The position numbers and the translations under genes are program-made. 64,000 nucleotides of DNA from Lumnitzera littorea (lineage: Eukaryota; Streptophyta; Magnoliopsida; Myrtales; Combretaceae). A model generated the notes under the pieces. It did no database searches, was not told the origin of the DNA, and saw only the letters and a list, made by a program, of their open reading frames with translations. Position 1 is the stretch's first letter. The number at the start of each line of letters is the position of its first letter. The DNA lies in NCBI GenBank assembly GCA_024138015.1, contig JAMXBB010000009.1, forward strand, positions 8,861,661-8,925,660, read 5' to 3'. Below are positions 25,935 to 38,002 of the stretch, piece after piece.

Positions 25935-27125
25935 CCTACCTTAACAATAAGAGGAGGATAAGGATGTGAAGGAAATGAAAGAAAATCTAAGCAAAGGGGA
26001 TAATTCTAATTTTAAGGTGAATGACAGAGGTATGTTGAGATTTAAAGGAAGGATATGTGTACCATAAGACCTTGACATAAAGAAAGAAATTTTATATGAA
26101 GCACACATTACCAGTTATATAGTGTACCTTAAAGGAAATAAAATGTACCATGATTTAAGATCAATGTTTTAATGGAACGGAATGAAAAGAGATGTTGCAC
26201 AGTACATAGCAAAATGTATTACATACTAATAAGTTAAAGCTAAACATCAAAGATCCGGTGGACCATGCAACCTTTGGAAATACCAAAATGGAAATGGGAT
26301 CGTATTACAATGGATTTCATGGGAAAACTTCTTAGGATTCAAGCGGCTATAATTTGATATAGGTGATTGTGGATAGACTAACAAAGAGTGCACATTTGTT
26401 GCCCTATCGGATGAGAGATTCAATGGAAAAGATTACTAGATTATATATTCAAGAGATAGTAAGATTACAAGTGTGCCAAAAAGCATTGTTTTTGATCAAG
26501 ATAGTCGATTTGTATCCAAATTTTGGGAAAGTTTACATAAAGCTCTAAGTACAAAGTTACAATTTGGTATAGCTTATCATCCTCAAGTAGATGGGCAATG
26601 TAAGTGAACAATTTAGACTTTAGAAGATATGTTACAAGCTTGTGTATTAGATTTTGGTGATGATTGGGATAAATATTTTCCATTGATAGAGTTTGCCTAT
26701 AATAATAGTTAGTAGTGAACTATATAGATGGCACTTATGAAGCATTATATGGAGGAAAATGTAGATCGCCATTGTATTGGGACTATAGGGAATATGCAAT
26801 GATTGGACCCGATATGATTAATCAAATGAAAAAGTTAAGATTTTACGATAATGAATGAATGAAGCACAAGATTGTTATAAGAGTTAGGCAAATTTGAAAA
26901 AAAGGCCATTGGAGTTTGAGGTCAGAGATCATGTTTATATTAAAATAAGTCCATTCATGAGACTTAAACAGTTATGGCACTACCCTTAAGCTCATTTGAC
27001 TACAATGATGTATTTCATGTCTCAATGTTAAGAAAGTTTGTTAATAATCCAAATGAAATTGTAGATATAAAACAAGTAGAATTGAAGAGGAACTTTAAAG
27101 TTATCAAGCGACCTATAAAGATACT
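25935..27125 (+). mobile_element. Chromovirus integrase with truncated chromodomain region
   Basis: The first part holds a degenerate zinc-binding region (LRFKGRICVP, YHDLRSMF, WNGMKRDVAQYIAKC). The catalytic core follows with WKWDRITMDF-like bases near 26290, VIVDRLTKSAHLLPYRMR at 26363, a VFDQDSRF-like block near 26490 and FPLIEFAYNN-like codons near 26690. The C-terminal part reads DYNDVFHVSMLRKFV and stops at RPIKIL, within the chromodomain approach. Stops and frameshifts are frequent and often sit where TGG, CAA or CAG codons are expected. It belongs to the same body as the protease at 14.2 kb and the RT at 17.3 and 24.0 kb. At about 27125 it is joined abruptly to a second copy of the protease segment. 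Confidence 0.85.
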
Positions 27126-27129
27126 AACT

Positions 27130-27582
27130 CTTACTTAAATCTTAAGAGTTACGAATGCAAATATGGTTAGTAACCATAGTATTAGTATATTCCAGGAGAT
27201 GTGCTTATAAATGGATGACCTGCTTCCACATTGTTTAATACTGGTGTGTCTCATTCTTTCGCAAGTTAGAAGTTTGTGAATAAAAAGGGGATTAGTATAA
27301 TTAAAATTAATATGACCTACTGGAGAGAAAGCAATGACTTAAGAAGTGGTAGACGAATCAAATTAAAATTCAAGAGAAAGAGTACCCTATAAGTCTTGTA
27401 ATATTACCTTTACAAGGTTATGATATAATTGTGGGAATAGATTAGTTATCTAAGTATAAAGCAAATGTGGAATGTACTAGTAAAATTATTATTCTAAGTA
27501 ATGGTAAAATGGTGTTTCAAGGGAAAGCAGGTGGCGATAAACTGAAGTTAGCGACTATTGAGATACGTTAAGAAATATATGG
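27130..27582 (+). mobile_element. Chromovirus protease fragment, nest copy B
   Basis: This repeats the segment at 14206-14678, with GVSHSFAS at the degenerate active site. It has its own extra lesions (a TAG in place of the codon after SFAS, and a deletion near 27315). LTR 1 follows at once. Confidence 0.8.
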
Positions 27583-30500
27583 TGTAAGCTCCTAAAATTG
27601 TATTTAGGACAACTAAGCCTAAATTTAGGGCCTTTAGAAAAAGTGATCTAATTGCCCAAACTTTATAACTGAGATAGAAAAGTTAGATGAAGTAATACAG
27701 TAAAGTTAGATTTTGAAAATAATGCCCAGGAATCTTAATTTTACCCTTAGAAGTAGGATTATTTAATATATTACTAAAATGTTCGGAACCTAAAAAATCG
27801 AGTTTAGATTGCGACGAAAACTTAGAGATAAGTTAATTAAGCTCTAAAATAAGACAATATAGTATAATTTACTATATGAATATACTCATATTTTTATGAG
27901 TTATCCGGTATAAATAATAATTATACCCATAAATTAACATTAATTTACGTAATTATATATATAATGTGTTGAATTCATGCGAATAATTAAAAGAACATAT
28001 CCTAAATATAAAAGATATGTTAGAAACTTAATTATATGAGTATAGTTATATATTATGCGTGATATATACAAGGGATATATACTCGTACATTAATAAATAA
28101 CTAAGTATTAATAAAATATACTCAAAATACCTAAAGTAATTGCAAATCACATCCAATAGACTCAACTGCAGCTGGGGAATTCTGGAATTCACCGTAGCCT
28201 CTTGTGGAGGAGCTGTTGTGCTGAATCAAAAGCTGATTCTCTAGGAAAGAGAAACCACTTACTTGCATTTATGAGGATAAAGCAAAAGAAAAATTAAAAA
28301 GAAAAAAATTAATTAGCAGGAACCGACTCCAACAAGCATAAATAATCTTCCATACATCATTTTCTAACTTTAGAACCCAAATACACTTAAAGGAAATTAG
28401 GAAAAAAAAATGTGGAAAAATAAGAAAGAAAATAAAAAAAAACAAAGTAATTTTCGTGCTAGGCTAAAACTCAAACCAAAAGTTAAGTTGCTGTTGAGCC
28501 ACTTCACTACCAAAGAGTAACCCCAACATCTAGGGCTTCCGATACACCCTTACCTCTCTATGGCCACCGGAGCAGCCAAGAATGGTTAGGTTAATTTCTC
28601 GTCCTACTTTTTGATAATTTTTAAAAAATAGTAAATTCACTTAGAAAATTTTGGAAAAAATTGTAATTAGGTTATTTCAAACATGATTTTGTGTGATATT
28701 TTTATTTTTGAAAAATTGTAATATTTAGTATACTTGCTTAAGTAAACTACTATTCATCCGAAATTTGAATTGCAAAATAAATGTATTATATAATATTGTT
28801 AGAAGCTCAAAATTTTTATGTAGGATGTGTATGATATATATATATATATAATTGTTATGTAGCTTGAATTTTGATTTGAATATTTTTAATATTTATTGTA
28901 TTTATTGACCTAAAAATAGCTCGAAAATAGGATGAAATTATGAAATAAAATAATTAAATGGACATGTACTGATCCCTAGTGAAAAATAACAATGTTGGGT
29001 CAGATTGAAATTAATTTGGTGTGAAAAGGATCACAATTGAGTAATTTAGGATAATTCGAGGGTAAAACCGTAAATACGAACATATAGGCAATATGTTGAA
29101 AACTTGAAACCAAGTAATAACTGAGTTCCCCATATTTTTAGGAGTCTATAGAAATTTTCACGAAATTATTTGGTGACTCGAACTATTTAGTACGAATTTA
29201 TATAGTAAAATGACTTAAATTACAAGTTAGGACGTATCTTTAGTAATAATAAGTCAAAATAAATTAAATAGTTAAATAAAAACTATGTATGAGGTTGCTG
29301 ATCAAATTAGATAAAAAATGGTATTTTTAATATATTTACTAATATTTTCTGATTGGGATACGTTATAGGTATATTAGGATTAAATAATACTCATATTATA
29401 GCATTATATTGACAAATTAGGTAAAATACAATTTAACAACCTATAATACGTTAATATTTATTTAGATACATATAACTATATTAAAAACTTGAAATACTCG
29501 TTAAAAGTCATCTTTAGAAACAAGACCCGTAACACATATTGTTAGATCTGTACGAACCCAACGATACCAATTTTATTAAAATCGGACAATCTTAGATAAT
29601 ATACCCTATAACTCTATAATATTCTTGAATGTATGTATTAAGATAACCCTATTGGAATTAAAAACGTGATTTAATCAATTAAAAGTACGTTTCGATACGA
29701 TCGAAACAATATATAATACGTAATATTGTAAATTACATATATTTTCAATAATTAATAACTTAACTCGATATAATAATAATAATAACAAAACTATATATTA
29801 TTGTGTTAATATATTCATATGTATAACCGTTTTAGATTAAACCCTAATGTTTTCGTAATTATTACCAAAACTAAATTTAGGTTTTGTGTGTATAAAGGAT
29901 CTCCAAGTGGTCAAACTATTGATAGCTCGAGTTTGCCGTAGTGAATGTTTGAATAAGTAAGTTGGGATTTATAGCTTGTTAGGATACTATATTATGGAAT
30001 CTGGAGACTCAAGAATAGTTCCGGTTGTGTTTGTAATTAGTTGTTTATGCGCATGTCGTGTATGTGAATAATACTCAGTTGTAACAGGAGTTGAACTCCT
30101 TGGTATGCCGTTATGTATGTTCGCATTGTCTCTAAATTATATGAACTTGTTTGGTCACTCCTAATTAACACTAACGTTTATTCGACTAAAACAAAATTAG
30201 ACATGCATAACACCCATTAGGGGAAACGATTAGGGTATCAGGTTAAATACGGACTTCCTTTTATGAGGATAGTTGAAATGGTCATTTCCCCATCCTTAGT
30301 TAAACTAAGTGACAGGTGAAGAGGTTGCAGCGCTGTGATTCGAAGGCGATCATGAGAGGAGGGTGCTCTCCATTGCATAAGCCCGGGTTTGGTATAAAAC
30401 TCCTCAATTTAAGTTGGAGCAAATATAATTTCTTTAACGTCATAATGAACCGAATAACATTGTATGATATTTCATTTGATTGATTGCGTTGCATTTCATC

Positions 30501-31082
30501 ATAATTAACAACCTTGTTGGTAATTGTTTGGTACTTTTTTAACTCCGTCCACTTACTGAGCTAGTGTTACTCATAGCTCCATAAACTCTTTTGTAGGTAT
30601 TAAGTAATGACCAAGATGTTCCAATATCGTCAACCCTGGGTTAATATGCTGTTGATTGGGAAAGTGAGGAACGAAGAATCAATTGAACTTAGACGTTTGA
30701 CCTTTCTATTGACTTTTCCTTTGGATTTTGAGGAACTAATTGGGAATTCCTTATCATGCCTGCTAGTTTCCTAACTTATTGTAAATAGTCTACAAAACTT
30801 GTGGCTTTATGAGAAACTCTGATGGTACACTTTAACTTTGGAATTAAATCGTGTATATAAACACTGTTGTGTTCTAAACAACAGGTTGTATAGAACAATT
30901 ATTTTATAAAGCTCTACCACAGGTTTGGTTATTCACAAGTATTAAAACGAACGTTTCAAGCTGGTTGAGTTGTGCACGCCTTGTGTGGACTGTATCTATG
31001 ATAGCAGCTATGAGGTCAGCTTCTATTTCAGGTTAGTTTACAATACAGGACTATTATGACTCCTCCTGTTCGGGGCATGACA
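27583..31082 (+). mobile_element. Solo LTR 1, copy B, complete (3.5 kb)
   Basis: It begins TGTAAGCTCC and ends CGGGGCATGACA, giving canonical TG...CA termini. Before the LTR, copy A keeps AATGG (14674-14678); after it, copy B has AATAG (31083-31087), a target duplication with one change. The last kilobase shows plant chromovirus LTR features, including an ACTTACTGAGCTAG patch near 30552 and TTGTAGGTATT near 30591. No gag or second LTR is attached, so it is a solo LTR inserted between protease and RT. Confidence 0.8.
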
Positions 31083-31460
31083 AATAGAACGAAGGTAGAA
31101 GAAGATGATTAGAAGTTTTGTTGGGTATTTGCTATTGAAGTGAAGAAAGAGGCACCTAAAGTAGTGGATATACCAGTAATATGTGAGTTTTTGGACGTAT
31201 TTCTAGAGGATCTACCAAGTCTAGCTCCACATCGATAGTTAAACTTTACCATCAAGTTAGTCCCTAGAATTAAGCCTATTTCTAATGCTTTGTAGCGGAT
31301 GTCACCCATGGAACTTGAAGAGCTAAAGAAGCAACTTCATAAGTTATTAAATAAATGATTTGTTCATCCAAGTATTTCACCATGGGGAGTACCTTTATCA
31401 TTTGTGAAAAAGAAAGATGGTACCATGACGTTGCATATAGGCTACAAGGAAATAAATAAG
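31083..31460 (+). mobile_element. Chromovirus protease-RT spacer and RT N-terminus, copy B
   Basis: The translation includes EVKKEAPKVVDIPVICEFLD, then FLEDLPSLAPHR, LEELKKQLHKLLNK, and ISPWGVPLSFVKKKDGTM. These match the canonical entry to Ty3/gypsy RT. The first 290 bp of this segment are deleted in copy A. A TAG interrupts the arginine-rich stretch near 31237. LTR 2 begins directly after NK at 31461. Confidence 0.88.
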
Positions 31461-33636
31461 TGTAAGCCTTGCACTCGCATGACTAGATTCAGTAGTCGAT
31501 TTAAGGTGTTTAGGAAAGTAATCTAATTATGCTAAAAACTTATAAGGACTTCATGATATTAGTCGAAGAGTTTTCTTAGTCTAAGAATTTGAAAATATAA
31601 TAAAATATTAAAAATATAGCTGAGATGTTAGAAAATTATTATATTATTGGTAAGGCGCAAAGTAGGTTTCGGAAATTAACAAATACTTAGAGATAAATTA
31701 TAAGAGTAACACAATTAATATTGTACATAAAATAATATATAAAAGACATGTATATATATTGGGTATAATTATTATATAAATATATGTATCCATAATTGTA
31801 AAAAATACTCAAAAATACATGAATATTACCAAATAAATAAAGAAAGTTATAGAAAAATTATAAAAAAATTCTCAAGACAACTAAAAATAGGTAGCTAGGC
31901 ATGGCAAATTTTTAGAGTGCATGAGGATATGGGAATTCCAACCTTTGACACATAGCCAAGCCTTTACAGTTGTTGCTGAGGTTGAAAAAAATCAAAGTAA
32001 CCTAAAGCTTGGTTATAAAAATTGCAATTAGCTCTATGGAACAAAGTTTAGTCGGTTGAGAACTGGAAAAAAATATTGGAGTGAGAAAATAGGGAGAGAA
32101 AACGAGGAAACGAAATTAAGAAAAAAATAGTGCACAAAGGAAGGGAATTGTGAGATCTTAAGGAAGATAATCAACTAGAAGTAAAACAAGGCAGTGACCT
32201 TAAGGAGTAGCCGGCGATGGTTCTGGCCGACACACCCTCCCTTCCCCACGGTGGCCGGAGCATTAGTTTTTGGTGAGTGGCTACAGTTCTTGATTTTAAC
32301 TAAAACTAAGGAAAAATAGCAAACGTTTACCAAAAATTTTGAAATTTCCTTTCCTTAAATATTTTTGCATGAGGAATTGAAATCTTCAATCAAATTTTCA
32401 AAAATTTTAGTATACATATGAGGTCTCTAGGAAAAATATCCTATACAGCAATATTCAATCGGGTTTTTGAAAGACTAATCCATATAGTTTTGACTTGAAA
32501 TTTTATGGATATATTCATAAGATATTATATTTTGATGTTGTATGGTCAGATTTTTAAAATTAAGTTGCCAGATTTTTTACAAAAATTCCGTTTTTGTGTA
32601 ATTAGTGCATTGGACAGGATATTTTGTTAAGAAGCTTAATCTATACTTGATAAAATTAAGGTATAATCTATATTCACCTACAAGCAATATCTGGAAGTGG
32701 TTCATCATAAGTGTAGGAACTATGCTTTTCAAATAAAATTGGGCATTTGGTGGTTAAGATAAAATTTGTCAAGTTTAAAAGGCAATTGTTATTTAGTTCA
32801 TGATTTAGTGAGAAGAGGTATAAATGGTAAAAGTACTTAGTTAGCACTAGTTCAATATGCAGGATTTAGAGATCTAGAAACTTAAGTTTAGTGAAGTTTA
32901 TGTGAAGTAGTTAGACATCTAGTAGCAACAAGGTCAAAAATTGAGTTAGAAAGTATGTCAAAATATAACCTAATGTGAATATGTTGAGTATACAAGGAAA
33001 ATTGGATTGGTGCCAAAAATTAATTTATATTTAGATTCTACCTTATTTCTAAAGACAAACAGTAAGTTAGGAACTTCCTAAATAAGAATCTAATTTTACA
33101 CTAGAGGTTAGAAACTGGGTCAGAATGTAGTCTGGTAATTAATATCCTTGATTACATCAGGAGTCTGACAAGAGGTCAGCAGGTGATTGGTATATGCATT
33201 CTATACCTTTATCAGAGTTAGAACACAAGTCAGAAGCTACTTAGATAATAGCTTATACCACCAGGATGGGTTAAAACTTAAGTCAAAAACTCAGTCAAAA
33301 AGTAGTTTGATGGAAGATGCAAAATATAAGAGCAACTAAAAGTTTAAAGATGGTTGGTATTGAATATTGAATCATTGGAGAGTAGATTAGGAAGTCGCTT
33401 GATTATGCCTTTTAAGAGTTCATCGAAGTTAAAAATTGGGTCAGAAACTATTGGGCAGCAACCTATGTCAGGTTAGAAACTTAGTCAAAATATACCTTAC
33501 TTAACTAATACCTGATAAATACAATAGAAAACTCACCCAACACAATTGAAAACATACTTAAATGCTCATAGTGAACATATATGTTATATATTGATTAGAC
33601 ACTAAAGAGGTTATTTTCAATTTTAGGGATAATAAA
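31461..33636 (+). mobile_element. Solo LTR 2, copy B, first part only
   Basis: It equals 17371-19546 in content and in length (2176 bp). The preceding ATAAG (31456-31460) is the left target duplication; the right one is absent because the block ends early. Confidence 0.8.
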
Positions 33637-33969
33637 TGGAAGAACCATAATCAAGTATTCGGAATTCGATTCGTAAAATTTAGGGCTATTGAGCAAATTG
33701 TCCGATTCAACCCAAATTTTACGATGAAGTTAGGATTATTAGTAAAAGTAATCCTGTGAGTTTGAACTTAGGAAAATAAGTAATAAAATAATTAATTAAT
33801 AAAATATTGAAATTTATGAAAATTGTTCGTTATAACCAATTTGAATAACTAATTTGGATAACTAACGAATCGATATAAATAAATTATATGCATACTAAAA
33901 ATCATAAAATAACATAAATAATATTTATGAATATTTATTTATACCATATATGAATTTACATGTAGGTAG
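33637..33969 (+). mobile_element. First 330 bp of nested LTR 4, copy B
   Basis: ATAAA (33632-33636) followed by TGGAAGAACC repeats the insertion point seen at 19542-19547. The LTR is cut off at GTAGGTAG, where the WD40 block junction begins. Confidence 0.75.
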
Positions 33970-33984
33970 ATATAATAATTTTGA

Positions 33985-34013
33985 TGTATGTATATATGTG
34001 TGTGTGTGTGTGC
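33985..34013 (+). repeat. TA/TG microsatellite at the TE-gene block junction
   Basis: A run of TATGTATATATG followed by about eight TG units sits between the end of TE-nest copy B and the start of WD40 block copy B. Confidence 0.9.
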
Positions 34014-34528
34014 AAAAGGGTGATTTACTATTTTAATGGATGAAAAATTTATCCTTTCTATAAATTTTTAAATGGATCTAAGTATTACATTTTAGAAATT
34101 CGAAATCTTTCCATAATTTTAAAGTTATTAGGAGGTACTACAGTAGTTTGTCCTTAATTCTATTTAGGAATACAAATAGGTAGAGTCTTATATAAAATTT
34201 ATATATGTGTTGGTTAATATCGGCATATGCATTAAGTCACTAATATTGATTTATAAATTTTATATAAAGGCCTACCATAAGCATATTCCTCAATGTTATT
34301 AATTGGGTCTTGGGCCGAAGAATAGATATATCTTATAATGCGCAATTTATCGAAAAATATCAATTTCATTCATCAAAATATTATACAATTTAAAAAGAAG
34401 AAAGTTAAAAGAGAAAATAAAGACTAGACAAAAGTTTAGACTGAAAAACAACACGTGATTATAGCTTATTTTTGAGGATGCATGTAAAAGTACAAATCTT
34501 CGTATTTGAATCATGACGAAGAGCAGCA

Positions 34529-34770
34529 TCATCCGTTATTGAGAAAAGTAAACACGCGTTTTAAAACTTCTAGTCTAAGTGATGATGTTGTCTTCTGTAG
34601 CTTTTCCCTCTTATGGACCTTCTTTGGAAGTTCTACCTTCAGTCAAACCGTGCAGGCCACAAATTTAGATCCGAGCGGTCCATTCTGGTGCATGAAAACT
34701 TCATCTACGGTTTGTAGCATGCCTGGTGACAACATTGGCAAGAACTTTGTTTTGGCAACTTCCGTTTGTC
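34529..34770. other. Segment strongly conserved between the two WD40 blocks, copy B
   Basis: It contains the 79-bp (34627-34705) and 44-bp (34715-34758) runs identical to copy A. A plus-strand frame of 105 codons (34506-34823) spans it and stays open, as does the shorter one in copy A. The segment ends about 260 bp before exon 1 of the WD40 gene, so a promoter or leader role is possible. The peptide is unrecognised. Confidence 0.5.
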
Positions 34771-35034
34771 TTACTGAGGAAGCAAAATTTCAAATCTTCG
34801 TTAGAAACAACTATCACCCATGATAGTTGTTTTATCATATGGATTAAGTATCAATCCTAGTCAATCTTCATTTTTGTCATTGTGGCAGAGGACTTCCATT
34901 ACGCGTGTGTATATATATATATATGAGGGTGTGCAGAAACATTTTATCTTCATACAAACAAAAGCTATTTCTGCTAATACCATAATTAATCTTACATAAG
35001 CTAGTTAAAATCTATACCATCATCCTCTCTTAAC

Positions 35035-38002
35035 ATGGTGAGTCATTTTTCCCGTTTGCTAGTATTGTACTTATATTGTTTTTTTTTTTTCATTCTCAAT
35101 ATAATATTAATTATTCAATTATCTGCGAGTACTAATTTGAATTTTGCAAACTTTACGTATAGGAGTCTATCATGCACAAAATTCAGGTAATCCTCATTAC
35201 AATTTTCATTTCTTGTACAGTTTTTAAATATGTAAGTTGCAGCTCCGAGTTGATTATGTTAACTAAATATTTATCGAGAATTAAATTTAAAGACATTTTT
35301 CTAACTCTCATAGGTTCCAATAGTCGAGAGTTTTTAATAAGCACTCCTATACACTACATGTTTGAAATTTTTTAAGGATTTCAGTACTATAACAAGAAAC
35401 TGAAACCCAGTAATATTTTTTAGCAGAACAAGATCATTTATCGGTCAGAAAGAGTGAAGGCAGTGGACTTTCATTCGACAGAACCATGGTCAGTTTCTAA
35501 TTCATCGTCTACTTTCTTATTAAATTATGCCGATCCTCAAAGTGTGATCTCGTTGATTAACGAGAAGACAACACCGTACTAAATTAAGCTTCCTCGTTGC
35601 TGTTTCTCACAGGATTCTTTTGAGTGTGTACTCTGGGAATGTCTGCATTTGGAACTTCCAAACACAGGTGAAAACATTGCCAGAAAGAGCACCCTGTTAA
35701 TCTTAAGAGATTCCGCATCTTTTAGCAGTAAATGATGATGGAAGAGAAAGACAGGCGGGACTTTCAACGTTGATTACTAACAAAATCGAAGATACAAATG
35801 GATAATCTAGAAAATGATCTTCTCCAATTAAAACGAAAACCATTTTCCTCGTTTTATATCAACATTTCATATCACCATGTAACTTTAAAAACCGTTAATA
35901 TATACAATCTCTTTCTTAAGATTATAGTGATAATATATATTAAATTTATAGTTTGATTTGATATTAGGAAAAAATTGAAAAAAATGTATAGAATACATTT
36001 TCTATGAAACAAACACACACCTTACTTACATGCTTGAGCATAATATGCAAAATTCTTATTCATTTCTTTACGACGTTTGTTTACTTCTTGTTCATATGTT
36101 CAGGCTATAGAGAAGTCCTTCAAGGTCACCGATTCACCAGGTAATTACTTCAACTCAGATGTTTTTCCAACTATGTTACACATTATCTTGCAAATCAGGA
36201 TGTTACATTTAATTTCGCATAGACCTTCTAAGCATGATAGTTGTTAAAATCGCAATTATACTATTTATTTGCACATGCAAATTCAATAAAATCATATAAA
36301 AATAGTAAAATCATAAGCTTGTAAAATCTATATCAAAATTCATAATTCTATCAAAAATCTACATCTGAATGAAAATATCATAAAATTATAAACCTATAGA
36401 ATCTTATAGTCAACTCGCAATTTTGACAACCATCAATATTTTAGAAGGCTCACTAATTTGAATACTCACCAAACTTACAGTTCGATCTGCAAAATTTATT
36501 CCAAACAAAGATTGGATTGTGACTGGAGCTGATGATTCATATATCCGTGTGTACAACTACAATACCATGGAGAAGACGAGAGAATTCAAATCCCATGAGG
36601 ATTACATAAGATGTCTAGAAATCCATCCAACTCTGCCTTACATGCTATCAGCATCAGATGATAAGGTAATCAAGCTATGGGATTGGGAGAAGAACTGGCT
36701 TTGTGTTCAGGAATTCAAGGGACACTCGCATTATGTAATGCGGGTGTCATTTAATCCTAGTGACACACAAGAATTCGCAAGTGCATCCCTTGATGGTACC
36801 TTAAAGGTTAAGATTCATTTCTCCATGGTTAAGGTTTGCTACTTTTTATGTTAAAAAACAAAAAAGAACTTTTTGTTCATGTTTTGAAGATTGTTGTACA
36901 GATTTGGAATGTAGATTCACCTAATGAGAAATTTACACTGGAGGGTCACTTGAATGGGGTGAACTGCATTGAGTACATTGCTTCTAAGGAAAAGCTCCAT
37001 TTGCTTAGTGGTTCTGATGACAACATGATTAAGGTATATTTAATTCGATAGCTTGTTTCCTTGTTAGTTTGTTTGGATGTAATTTGATACAATGTTGTCA
37101 AATGATTAAATTCAGGTTTGGAACCAAGAAGATAAGAGTTGTATCCACACACTCGAAGGTCATGCTCATAATGTTACGGCACTATGTGCTCATCCAGATC
37201 TACCAATAATAATTAGTGGCTCTGAAGATGGGACGATCCGCATATGGAAAGCGGATACTTATAAGTAAGTGGTGTTTGATTGAGAAAAGGATTTTGCATG
37301 TAATTAGTTCGAACCGAGCAATCTAAAAGTTTAAACTCATTTTCTTTAGATATAAAAGTGATTTTATATCAATTGGTCAATATGCCGGTTTGAGATTCCA
37401 TTAAAACCCATTAAATGGACCAATTAGTTAATTAACAACGACACATATGTGTAAGGAGTTAAATAGAGGACTTCCTCCTTTCATACCGTTTTAGAATTAG
37501 TTTCATAGCCAACTGAATTAAAATTTAAATACGTTGAATCAATTGTAGTTTGTTATTTATTATTTAAAAAATTTCATCTATATTCTGCTAAATCAATTTG
37601 TTGCTCTACCCATACTTATGGTGGAGTTACCATGTTATTTTTAATCACTTAGTGCTAGTTACAACTATGACGAGTTCTTACATTTGGCGAATTGAAAATT
37701 TTTTATTATAAATTTACTTTATAGGCTTGAGGACACACTGAACTTTGGCCTTGGAAGAGTATGGGGCATTGGATTCATGAAGAACACAAACCAGTAAGTC
37801 TATTACCTGAAATATATGGGATTCAGCAAAAGTTGTTTTACTGGACTTTCAACTTGAACTAAGAACTAAATTTACGATTTTGTTCTTGATATACTTTCTA
37901 ACTGAGATGCTTACGTGTGCCTGTCTATGCAGGCTTGGATTTGCTTGTGATGAGGGAACAGTTGTTGCCAACATCATCGGTTCAGATGTGCAAGAATCCT
38001 AG
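35035..38002 (+). CDS. Coatomer beta-prime-like protein, WD40 propeller only (ten exons)
   Basis: Exons: 35035-35037, 35163-35186, 35424-35488, 35613-35667, 36104-36140, 36481-36806, 36902-37033, 37116-37264, 37725-37793 and 37933-38002. All introns are GT-AG and the phases agree, giving 930 nt (309 residues plus stop). The protein has seven WD blades, with signatures such as RVKAVDFHSTEPWILLSVYS, GADDSYIRVYNYNTM, SASDDKVIKLWDWEK, SASLDGTLKIWNVDS and SGSEDGTIRIWKADTYK. These match the N-terminal propeller of beta-prime-COP, the COPI subunit that reads dilysine signals on Golgi-to-ER cargo. The family is about 900 residues; here the chain ends with NIIGSDVQES just after blade seven, so the second propeller and the solenoid are absent. 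Exon 1 is only the ATG, a choice supported by the in-frame MESIMHKIQ it creates. AATAAA lies at 38082. Expression is unknown, and a late-stage pseudogene cannot be excluded. Confidence 0.83.

Larger units (their letters stand above)
27130..33969 (+). repeat. Duplicated TE-nest block, copy B
   Basis: The block is collinear with 14206-19894: protease fragment, LTR 1, RT N-terminus, LTR 2 first part, and the first 330 bp of LTR 4. It therefore carries the same insertions at the same bases, which means it was copied after LTR 4 had landed. Copy B is longer (6.8 against 5.7 kb) because copy A lost about 430 bp and about 790 bp. Homology stops at GTAGGTAG (33969 and 19894), just before a TG microsatellite and the WD40 gene block. 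Confidence 0.85.

Noticed and set aside
29069..29503. 430-bp element inserted in LTR 1 copy B
   Set aside because: No inverted ends are seen; the TAAAA at both edges is better explained as a microhomology deletion in copy A.
36836..37152. Separate small genes in the WD40 region
   Set aside because: They are single exons with adjoining intron or antisense shadows of the WD40 exons.
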